A stretch of DNA of 10,150 nucleotides from Nitrospirota bacterium. GTDB lineage: Bacteria > Nitrospirota > CAKKRA01 > 9FT-COMBO-42-15. A model generated the notes under the pieces. It searched no databases. It saw nothing but the letters and a program-made list of their open reading frames with translations, and was not told the DNA's origin. A program made the position numbers and the translations under genes. Where the stretch lies: positions 1 through 10,150 of the forward strand of contig JACPZJ010000042.1 in NCBI GenBank assembly GCA_016195585.1, read 5' to 3'. Shown in pieces: positions 1 to 5,870 of this stretch (the first letter of the stretch is position 1; each line of letters starts with the position of its first letter).

Positions 1-636
1 ACCGGAGCCTTCCCTCCCATTTGCAATCCAGTCCATGATGTAATCAGGGGTGTTTGATTTCAAATAACTCTGGTCATTTAATGCCCTCGCGCTCTTCCCC
101 TCGCCATTGTCTCCATGACAAAAGGCGCAGTCTGCAAGATAAAGGTCGCGGCTTAACTTGCCCACACCTCTTGCAACATGGCACTTCGCGCATTTTTCAG
201 AGAAGATGCTTTCATCCTTTGCCTGTGGATGCTCCTTTAAAACGCCATGAACCTCTGCAATTAGCGTAAGGGTAATCTTTGGGTTCGCTGCATCATTAGT
301 CATAACATCTATGGTCTTCTTTATTTTTCCCCTCTTTCCTATGGGATTAAGCGTTGCCTTAATCTCTCCGGACTTGCCGGGCTCTATAATATTATTATCC
401 ACCTTAACCTCTGTGCAGCCGCAGGAGGATTCTGTATTTTTTATCTCCAGTGTGGAGCCGCCGTCATTGACAAATTTAAATGAATACTCCACTATCTTAT
501 CCTCCGGGAGCCTGCCAAAATCGTACGTTGTCTTTTCAAACCTTATCCTCGCCCCCTTTTCCTGTGCAGATGATGAAGATGGAAAAAAGAATAAGATTGC
601 TATAGATACAAGAGATAATACTTTTAAATACCTCAT
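1..636 (-). CDS. Periplasmic DUF1573 / cytochrome c fusion protein (3' end outside window)
   Basis: The reading frame is open from an ATG at 634-636 to the window edge, giving 212 visible residues with no stop. A strong Shine-Dalgarno (GGGAGGA, 642-648) lies just upstream and fixes the start. Residues 1-24 form a signal peptide (MRYLKVL, a hydrophobic core, then SSSSA before QEK), so the protein is exported. Residues about 28-130 are a DUF1573 domain, an immunoglobulin-like fold: 'YDFGRLPE', 'FKFVNDGG', the SSCGCT motif at 71-75 and 'IEPGKSGEIKATLNP'. Two haem-binding motifs follow, CAKCH (149-153) and CAFCH (170-174), the second continuing HGDNGEG and 'YIMDWIANGREGSG' as in class I cytochromes c. 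The axial Met would lie beyond the window. I infer a periplasmic electron carrier or redox protein; substrate and partner are unknown. It is separated from yajQ by 126 bp containing a palindromic repeat. The domain calls are firm and the role is not. Confidence 0.85.
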   Translation of the reverse strand, partial: MRYLKVLSLVSIAILFFFPSSSSAQEKGARIRFEKTTYDFGRLPEDKIVEYSFKFVNDGGSTLEIKNTESSCGCTEVKVDNNIIEPGKSGEIKATLNPIGKRGKIKKTIDVMTNDAANPKITLTLIAEVHGVLKEHPQAKDESIFSEKCAKCHVARGVGKLSRDLYLADCAFCHGDNGEGKSARALNDQSYLKSNTPDYIMDWIANGREGSG

Positions 637-664
637 TTTTTCCTCCCAAGCCTCTTCTTTTAAC

Positions 665-736
665 GTCATTGCGAGGAGCCTTAGCGACGAAGCAATCTAT
701 ATAAAAATAAGATTGCTTCTCTTCGCTCGCAATGAC
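665..736. repeat. Imperfect palindromic intergenic repeat, REP/MITE-like
   Basis: The left arm (665-698) begins GTCATTGCGAG and ends GAAGCAATCT. The right arm (710-736) is its inverse, AGATTGCTTC...CTCGCAATGAC. The arm ends pair perfectly over 10-11 bp. The middles are imperfect because the left arm carries about 7 extra bases, and the loop is 11 bases. Transcribed, this would form a long hairpin between yajQ and the DUF1573 gene. I have seen this 'GTCATTGCGAGGAGC...GAAGCAATCT' family dispersed in many bacterial genomes, so I read it as a non-autonomous dispersed repeat. There is no T tract after it, so it is not a standard intrinsic terminator, although it could stabilise the yajQ mRNA 3' end. 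Confidence 0.8.
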
Positions 737-762
737 CACATTTTGAATTTTTCTGTAATATG

Positions 763-1266
763 CTAACTTGACCTGTAGTTTACAAACTGCATTGCAATCC
801 CCATGTCTTTTTCCTTCAAAAGCTGGATAATGGACTGGAGGTCGTCTCTGTCTTTGCCGCTAACCCTCAACTGATCCCCCTGTATCTGTGTCTGCAGCTT
901 CAGCTTTGTGTCTTTTATTATCCTTACAATCTCCTTTGCCTTGTCCTGCGGTATCCCAAATTGAAGTTTTAACTTCTGCCTTACCGTGCCCCCTGATGCT
1001 GCCTCAACCTTCTCATACATAAGCGCCTTTGGCGATATCCCTCTTTTTATTATCTTTGTTTGCAGGATATCAATTACACTTTTTAATTTCTGTTCATCAT
1101 CAGAGATAAGGATCATCTCCTTTTCCTTTTCATCAAGGGTGATATTGCTCTTGCTCCCCTTAAAGTCAAAGCGCTGGCCTATCTCCTTCATTGCCTGATC
1201 AACTGCATTTCTGACCTCCTGCATCTCTACCTTTGACACTATGTCAAATGAATTTTCTCCTGCCAT
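763..1266 (-). CDS. yajQ: YajQ family (DUF520) nucleotide-binding protein
   Basis: A 167-residue cytoplasmic protein that matches the YajQ/DUF520 family over its whole length: 'SFDIVSKVEMQEVRNAVDQAMKEI' near the N-terminus, 'RFDFKGSKSNITL', 'KRGISPKALMYEK', and a C-terminal 'QIQGDQLRVSGKDRDDLQ' followed by '...FVNYRSS'. Members of this family have been reported to bind cyclic di-GMP in Xanthomonas and to bind RNA or nucleotides elsewhere; the role in this organism is not known. An in-frame GTG lies six bases upstream at 1272, but the AGGAGG-type ribosome site sits directly against that GTG. It is about 7 nt from the ATG at 1266, so I use the ATG. The gene follows the ABC permease by 23 bp, probably as the last gene of the lolA-exporter transcript. 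Confidence 0.93.
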   Translation of the reverse strand: MAGENSFDIVSKVEMQEVRNAVDQAMKEIGQRFDFKGSKSNITLDEKEKEMILISDDEQKLKSVIDILQTKIIKRGISPKALMYEKVEAASGGTVRQKLKLQFGIPQDKAKEIVRIIKDTKLKLQTQIQGDQLRVSGKDRDDLQSIIQLLKEKDMGIAMQFVNYRSS

Positions 1267-1289
1267 AATCACCCCTCCTTTTCTTTAGA

Positions 1290-2054
1290 TTATTCTGTCC
1301 TTCCAAATATTATCATAGCAGCAATTATCATTGCAATACCAAAACCGCTAATAATACTCATATTAGCTATCAGTGAATAGTTGCTGAATCCGAGGATTAC
1401 GCCCCTTAGCGCATCAACGCCATAAGTCAGCGGGTTAATAGCCACGAGTATGCCCATCCATCTCGGAAGATTCGTTATCGGAAACATGGCGCCGCTTAAA
1501 AAAAACATGGGGAGCACAAGGAAATTCATTATTATCTGGAAGCCCTGCATGGAGTGCATCCTCGCTGCCACAACTATGCCAATGGATGTTATTGAAAAGG
1601 CGATAAGAAATATTAAAGGTATAAGTGTTATGACAATTGCAGGGGTGATGTGTACATTAATAAAAGGCGCGAAGATCAGCATGAGGCTCCCCTGAAAGAC
1701 TGCAACTGTGCTTCCGCCAAAGGCCTTGCCGACTGCAACTGCCCAGCGCGCTATTGGCGCCACCATTACCTCTTTTAGAAAACCTATCTCCCTGTCCCAT
1801 ACAATAGAAATGGCAGAAAAAATAGATGTAAAGAGGATGGACATGCCTATTATCCCAGGATAGATAAAGGTAAGATAGTCGCCCCGAATACCATTGCCGA
1901 ATGCCCCTGCTATCCCGCGGCCAAGGCCTGTGCCGAGGAGAAAGAGAAATAAGGCAGGCTGTATGGTTGCGCCGATAATCCTCGGCCTGTCCCTCCAGAA
2001 CCTGCGCACATCCCTGAGCCAGATTGTGTATATCCCCATTAGATTTCGGCTCAC
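1290..2054 (-). CDS. ABC-2 type exporter permease (DrrB/NodJ-like)
   Basis: A 254-residue integral inner-membrane protein with about six hydrophobic segments, near residues 27-45, 65-85, 105-128, 137-162, 172-192 and 226-248. Family signs are the amphipathic 'RDVRRFWRDRPRIIGATIQPALFLFLLGTGLG'-type N-terminus (split here by the first helix) and the ABC-2 C-terminal signature 'FPITNLPRWMGILVAINPLTYGVDALRGV' (quoted in part: NPLTYGVDALRG). It pairs with the ATPase encoded just upstream to form an exporter; known relatives move drugs, glycans or lipids, and the substrate here cannot be read from sequence. The start is a GTG overlapping the ATPase stop by four bases (GTGA), with AAGGAGG eight bases upstream inside the ATPase gene. 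This is a classic arrangement for translational coupling. An ATG five codons in is a less likely start. Confidence 0.88.
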   Translation of the reverse strand: MSRNLMGIYTIWLRDVRRFWRDRPRIIGATIQPALFLFLLGTGLGRGIAGAFGNGIRGDYLTFIYPGIIGMSILFTSIFSAISIVWDREIGFLKEVMVAPIARWAVAVGKAFGGSTVAVFQGSLMLIFAPFINVHITPAIVITLIPLIFLIAFSITSIGIVVAARMHSMQGFQIIMNFLVLPMFFLSGAMFPITNLPRWMGILVAINPLTYGVDALRGVILGFSNYSLIANMSIISGFGIAMIIAAMIIFGRTE

Positions 2055-3034
2055 CTCATAAGCCTCCTTGCATGAATCTTTAATGCTGTATTTGCCTCTG
2101 CGGATTCCTCGCGGATACGTCGTCCTGTCAATTTTAAAAATACATCCTCAAGCGTCGGCCTCCTCAGGCTTATAGAGAGTATCTTAAAATCTGCCTTCTT
2201 GATAAATTTGGGCAGGAAGGTCTCGCCGTTCTCCACCTCAAAGTGCAAGCCTTCATCATTTGCTATCACAGAGACATTGTATTCCTCTTCAATCGTCTTT
2301 TTTGCCTTATCCCTGTCTTCTGCAATCACAGTAATCACATCACCGCCTATCTCCTTTTTTAAATCAGATGGTGAATCAATGGCAATAATCTCGCCATAGT
2401 CAATTATTGCGACCCTATCGCAGTTTTCTGCCTCTGCCATGTAGTGTGTTGTGAGGAAGATTGTTATCTCCTCCTTCTTTCTCAATTGATGAATATACTC
2501 CCATATATGATTTCTCGTCTGCGGATCAAGGCCGAGGGTCGGCTCATCAAGGAACAATACCCTCGGATGATGCAGGAATCCCCTCGCTATCTCAAGCCGC
2601 CTTTTCATGCCGCCGGAAAAGGTGTTTACCAGATCATCCTTCCTGTCATAAAGCCCAACAATCTCAAGCATATATTTTATGCGCTCCTCCCTTACAGCCT
2701 TCGGGACATTATAGAGCATGGCATGAAATTCCAGATTCTCCCTCGCTGTAAGCTTCTCATCAAGGCTCGGCTCCTGAAACACAAGGCCGATGGACTGCCT
2801 TACCTCATTTTGGTTTGTGACTACATCAAAAGAGTTTAGCAATGCCTTTCCAGATGTTGGGGTAAGAAGCGTGCAGAGGATATTTATGGTAGTGGTCTTC
2901 CCGGCGCCATTCGGGCCGAGAAAGCCAAAGAGCTCGCCCATCCTGACATTAAAGGAGACATCCTTAACCGCAGTGATTGTGCCCTTCTTGGCCTTAAAAC
3001 CCTTGCTTAGATTCACCACCTCAATAATATTCAT
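2051..3034 (-). CDS. ABC-2 type exporter ATP-binding protein (DrrA/CcmA-like)
   Basis: A 327-residue cytoplasmic ATPase with a complete set of motifs: Walker A GPNGAGKT (40-47), Q-loop Gln87 in LVFQEPSLDE, signature FSGGMKRR (139-146), Walker B VLFLDE (159-164), D-loop LGLD (167-170) and H-loop His197 in LTTHYMAEAE. The spacing and the MKRRLEIARG sequence are typical of the daunorubicin-resistance/NodI subgroup. The roughly 100-residue tail after the nucleotide-binding domain fits the DUF4162-type regulatory extension, ending 'LRRPTLEDVFLKLTGR'. It should drive the permease encoded next. Its ATG directly abuts the lolA stop codon (TAGATG) with no spacer and only a weak ribosome site, so its translation is probably coupled to lolA. 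The substrate is unknown. Confidence 0.92.
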   Translation of the reverse strand: MNIIEVVNLSKGFKAKKGTITAVKDVSFNVRMGELFGFLGPNGAGKTTTINILCTLLTPTSGKALLNSFDVVTNQNEVRQSIGLVFQEPSLDEKLTARENLEFHAMLYNVPKAVREERIKYMLEIVGLYDRKDDLVNTFSGGMKRRLEIARGFLHHPRVLFLDEPTLGLDPQTRNHIWEYIHQLRKKEEITIFLTTHYMAEAENCDRVAIIDYGEIIAIDSPSDLKKEIGGDVITVIAEDRDKAKKTIEEEYNVSVIANDEGLHFEVENGETFLPKFIKKADFKILSISLRRPTLEDVFLKLTGRRIREESAEANTALKIHARRLMR

Positions 3035-3709
3035 CTACTTCTGTGCCTTTGGCCTCTCAATCACCTCAACACCCTTTGGTATCTTAAAGGCAAAGAAGCT
3101 CTCTTTAATGCCTGCGTCAATCTTGATATTTAAAAAACTGACATTGGTGATATTTCCCTGAAAGTCAGTGATGGAGAGTTTGAGTATAAGAAAATCCTTT
3201 TCAGATACATCTAAAACAGCCTTTGTAATATTCATGCCCTCTTTCTTGGGTGTAAGTTCAAGGAAATATCTTCCGCTGTTCGGCTCTTTTTTATTTTGAT
3301 AAAAGGCAATGTTAAAATCCTCTCTTATCCTTGCTACATTGGTAATAAAAGAAGTCATATTTAGACTGCCCTGCGGCGCCCTATCCTTCATCACCTGTTT
3401 TTCATCAGGGACATAGATTATAATCTCATTTTTATTGATAATAATCTGCTGTCTCCTCGGTTTATCATAATCCCATCGCATCATATCAGGCTTTTTGATG
3501 TATATCTTTCCAAATGCCTTCTCAGTCGTCTGGCCGAGTTTTAAAACTGCATCCTGAGAGAAATCTGCCTGATAATCCGTTATCTTTTCATATCGCATCT
3601 GTAAATTATCTACAACATCCTTCAGCTCAGCAGCAGAAGCTGAAAAAGGCAGCAGCAAAGTTATTAATAAGACAATGACTTCCTTAATTTTGATTTTTAA
3701 TTTTTGCAT
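3035..3709 (-). CDS. lolA: Outer-membrane lipoprotein carrier protein LolA
   Basis: A 224-residue periplasmic chaperone that carries lipoproteins released by the LolCDE complex across the periplasm to the outer membrane. Residues 1-26 are a signal peptide: lysine-rich start, hydrophobic VIVLLITLLLPF, then SASA before AEL. The mature part shows the LolA pattern 'LQMRYEKITDYQADFSQ', 'GKIYIKKPDMMRWDYDKP', 'IIIYVPDEKQV', and a C-terminal 'ISLRRP'-independent beta region 'FFAFKIPKGVEVIE'. Length is normal for the family. The gene starts 17 bp after the ftsK stop, with an AAGGGGG sequence about 12 bases before the ATG, so it is probably co-transcribed with ftsK. An ftsK-lolA pair is common in Desulfobacterota-type genomes. 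No lolC, lolD or lolE is present; the ABC genes that follow are of the ABC-2 type, not LolCDE. Confidence 0.9.
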   Translation of the reverse strand: MQKLKIKIKEVIVLLITLLLPFSASAAELKDVVDNLQMRYEKITDYQADFSQDAVLKLGQTTEKAFGKIYIKKPDMMRWDYDKPRRQQIIINKNEIIIYVPDEKQVMKDRAPQGSLNMTSFITNVARIREDFNIAFYQNKKEPNSGRYFLELTPKKEGMNITKAVLDVSEKDFLILKLSITDFQGNITNVSFLNIKIDAGIKESFFAFKIPKGVEVIERPKAQK

Positions 3710-3726
3710 TTTGATTTTTTTCCCCC

Positions 3727-5421
3727 TTACAAACTTCTCCTATATATTACCTCTCTCTTTCCCGCATTAGGCTGGGAGACAATGCCGTCCTCCTCCATCA
3801 TCTCTATCATCCTCGCTGCGCGGTTGTAGCCGATGCGCAGCTTTCTCTGTATCATTGATATAGATGCCTGACCTGTAGACACAACAATATCTACTGCCCT
3901 CTGGTAAAACTCATCACGTTCATCCTCCATGCCTGCATTCTCTTCCTCCTCAGGCAGGGGGGCCTGCATAAATGCCTCGTATGACGGCGCTGCCTGCTCT
4001 TTTAAAAAATCTACAACCTTCTTTATCTCCTCCTCGCTTATATATGACCCGTGTATGCGGTCTATCCTCGCAGTGCCCGGCGGCATAAAGAGCATGTCGC
4101 CCCTTCCAAGGAGCTGCTCTGCCCCATTGGCGTCAAGTATTGTCCTTGAGTCTGTCTTTGATGACACCTGAAAGGATACCCGTGCAGAAAAATTCGCCTT
4201 GATAACGCCGGTCAGGACATCAACGGACGGCCTCTGCGTTGCAAGTATAATGTGTATGCCTGCCGCCCTCGCCATCTGGGCAAGCCTTGCTATGGCGCTT
4301 TCAACCTCGTATGCCGATGCCATCATTAAATCTGCAAGCTCATCTATAATCACAACAATATATGGAAGGCGCGACGGCTCTTCATCACCCTTGCCTTCTA
4401 TATCCTCTGTCTCGGACTCGTCATGTGATACCTTTTTTGTCTTAAAGGCCGAGTCCTTAATCCTGACCTCTGAGCTGATCATATTATTGTATCCGTCTAT
4501 ATTCCTCACACCCTTTTCAGCAAGCAGTTTATATCTCCTCTGCATCTCGCCGACTATTTTCTGCAGGGCGCCTGCGGCCTCTTTTGTCTGGGTAATAACC
4601 GGCGAGATAAGATGCGGTATGCCTTCATAGATAGAAAGCTCAAGCATCTTTGGGTCTATCATTAACAGCTTTACATCATCTGACGTTGCTGCAAAGAGGA
4701 TGCTGCATATCATAGAGTTTAATGCAACGCTCTTGCCTGAGCCTGTCGCGCCTGCAACGAGCAGGTGCGGCATCCTCGTTAAATCAGTCACAACAGGATT
4801 TCCAAATATATCCTTTCCGAGGGCAAGGGGAAGCCTTGCGCCTGCCTCCAAAAATGCATCGGATGATAATATCTCCTTGAAAAAGACATCCTCTCTTACA
4901 TTATTAGGTATCTCAATGCCGACAACAGACTTGCCGGGAATCGGCGCCACAATACGCACGCTCAATGCCCTCATTGCCAGCGCAAGGTCATCTGCAAGAC
5001 CCACTATCTTGTTCACCTTAACACCCGGGGCAGGCTCAAATTCATACATGGTAATCACAGGCCCGGGATGGACATTTATCACCCTTCCCTCTATGCCGTA
5101 ATCAAGAAGCTTTTTCTCAAGTATGCTTGAGTTCATCAGAAGCTCTTCCTTTGATATCCTTCTCGCAGAGGCAGGCGGGTCATTCAGGAGTTTTAATGGG
5201 GGCAGTTGAAATGTCCCGATCTTTTTAGTCTCTGCAAAGGTAAAATGCTCCTGCGCAGCGATCTTCTTTGTCTCTGTAATCTTTGGCAGGTCATTATCAT
5301 CAAATATGCCCTTCTCGCGGATAATCCCCTCTTCCTTCCATCTTTTCTCCTGCTCCTCTTTGATTATCTTCTCTGTCTTGACCCTGTCATAGGCATTAAG
5401 GGCATTATCCCAGAACCACAT
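3727..5421 (-). CDS. ftsK: DNA translocase FtsK, linker and motor part (gene broken upstream)
   Basis: 564 residues covering everything in FtsK/SpoIIIE after the membrane domain. FtsK is a septum-located hexameric pump that moves chromosome ends apart and activates dimer resolution. Residues about 14-90 are a short charged linker and about 90-200 the alpha domain (GPVITMYEFEPAPGVKV). The RecA-like beta domain has Walker A GATGSGKS (224-231), Walker B VVIIDE (356-361) and ATQRPSVDVLTG (394-405). About 506-564 is the winged-helix gamma domain (AVDIVVSTGQASISMIQRKLRIGYNRAARM begins it), which reads polarity sequences. The ATG at 5421 has no ribosome site. The frame stays open upstream and reads hydrophobic residues (IPVFIISLIIS...), so this ATG is only the first Met left in frame, inside the last membrane helix. 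The motor itself looks intact. The N-terminal piece is a separate entry (5466-5699) in another frame. Confidence 0.85.
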   Translation of the reverse strand: MWFWDNALNAYDRVKTEKIIKEEQEKRWKEEGIIREKGIFDDNDLPKITETKKIAAQEHFTFAETKKIGTFQLPPLKLLNDPPASARRISKEELLMNSSILEKKLLDYGIEGRVINVHPGPVITMYEFEPAPGVKVNKIVGLADDLALAMRALSVRIVAPIPGKSVVGIEIPNNVREDVFFKEILSSDAFLEAGARLPLALGKDIFGNPVVTDLTRMPHLLVAGATGSGKSVALNSMICSILFAATSDDVKLLMIDPKMLELSIYEGIPHLISPVITQTKEAAGALQKIVGEMQRRYKLLAEKGVRNIDGYNNMISSEVRIKDSAFKTKKVSHDESETEDIEGKGDEEPSRLPYIVVIIDELADLMMASAYEVESAIARLAQMARAAGIHIILATQRPSVDVLTGVIKANFSARVSFQVSSKTDSRTILDANGAEQLLGRGDMLFMPPGTARIDRIHGSYISEEEIKKVVDFLKEQAAPSYEAFMQAPLPEEEENAGMEDERDEFYQRAVDIVVSTGQASISMIQRKLRIGYNRAARMIEMMEEDGIVSQPNAGKREVIYRRSL

Positions 5422-5465
5422 GAAGATTTGTATAAGCGATATATTGGTTGAGATGATGAGCGAGA

Positions 5466-5699
5466 TTATAAAAACGGGAATAGATATGCGCCGCCGCCGA
5501 AGAGCTGAAATAGGCCGTCAGAAAGATATGCGCCGACAACGCCAGCCCAGTTCTTTATCCCAGTCTGCTGAGAGGCTGTATTAAAAGAGGGGTCATCGCT
5601 GTGATAGCTTATCAGGCTTATTGCAACCAAAAGCCCCAGCGCTATCAGCATTACCCCGATAATCTCATTAAAGCGGCTGTTGTCTTTTTGCTGTACCAT
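5466..5699 (-). pseudogene. ftsK: FtsK N-terminal membrane fragment, out of frame with the motor part
   Basis: 77 residues from an ATG at 5697-5699 (MVQQKDNSRFNEIIG...) to a TAA at 5466. This is the usual start of FtsK: a short cytoplasmic tail, a first membrane helix (GVMLIALGLLVAISLISY), the periplasmic 'DDPSFNTASQQTG' and 'NWAGVVGAYLSDGLFQLFGGGAYLFPF', where the second helix begins. The frame then stops, and the motor part continues in the -1 frame with sequence that resembles the end of the fourth helix. Helices 2 (end), 3 and 4 (start), roughly 80-100 residues by comparison with typical FtsK proteins, appear to be missing. The open frame also extends upstream to 5771, but those 24 codons are made of the intergenic repeat and I exclude them. 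No Shine-Dalgarno precedes the ATG. It may be a true mutation or an assembly error. Confidence 0.7.
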
Positions 5700-5712
5700 A
5701 ATTTTAATAATT

Positions 5713-5860
5713 ACAGGGTTCGAGGATTCAAGGGTTTTTAAACTACAGGGTTCAAGGATTCGTGGGTTCAAGGGTTCAAGATATTGAGTTTTTCCTTCAC
5801 TTGTTCACTGGAACCCTTGACCCCTTGAACCCTTCTTTTTCCTTGACCCCTTGAACCCTT
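5713..5860. repeat. Cluster of GGGTTCAAGG units in both orientations between rnj and ftsK
   Basis: On the plus strand the left half (5713-5780) carries direct, slightly varied copies of ACAGGGTTCRAGGATTC and GGGTTCAAG. The right half (5811-5860) carries the inverse, GGAACCCTTGACCCCTTGAACCCTT, repeated as CCTTGACCCCTTGAACCCTT. The two halves can pair to a long hairpin around a loop near 5781-5810. The cluster fills almost all of the 171 bp between the rnj stop and the ftsK start, leaving no obvious ribosome site for ftsK. It looks like a non-coding low-complexity repeat of the kind dispersed in some environmental genomes. It could hinder read-through from rnj, but no T tract marks a terminator. 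Confidence 0.8.
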
Positions 5861-5870
5861 TCAAAAAATA

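Noticed and set aside
536..739. 67-codon minus-strand open frame upstream of and overlapping the DUF1573 gene
   Set aside because: Its first half is a translation of the 665-736 palindromic repeat, and the rest is the wrong frame of the DUF1573 gene, which has a far better start and signal peptide.
311..766. 151-codon plus-strand open frame
   Set aside because: It is antisense to the DUF1573 gene and the repeat, and its translation shows no domain character.
1267..1272. GTG start for yajQ six bases further upstream
   Set aside because: The Shine-Dalgarno directly touches this GTG, while spacing to the ATG at 1266 is ideal.
5466..5480. Programmed -1 frameshift joining the two ftsK pieces
   Set aside because: The slip would go to the right frame, but the site reads G TTT TTA rather than a standard slippery heptamer. 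About 80-100 residues are also missing, so a mutation or assembly error is likelier.
5704..5731. Promoter for ftsK (TTGAAT, 16 bp, TATTAA on the minus strand)
   Set aside because: Both hexamers are weak, the -35 lies in repeat sequence that recurs several times, and the start would fall on the ATG itself; too uncertain to list.
5700..5771. 24 extra N-terminal codons on the ftsK fragment
   Set aside because: They are encoded by the GGGTTCAAGG repeat and do not resemble an FtsK N-terminus.
5713..5860. CRISPR array
   Set aside because: Units are about 10 bp, irregular, in both orientations and without uniform unique spacers.
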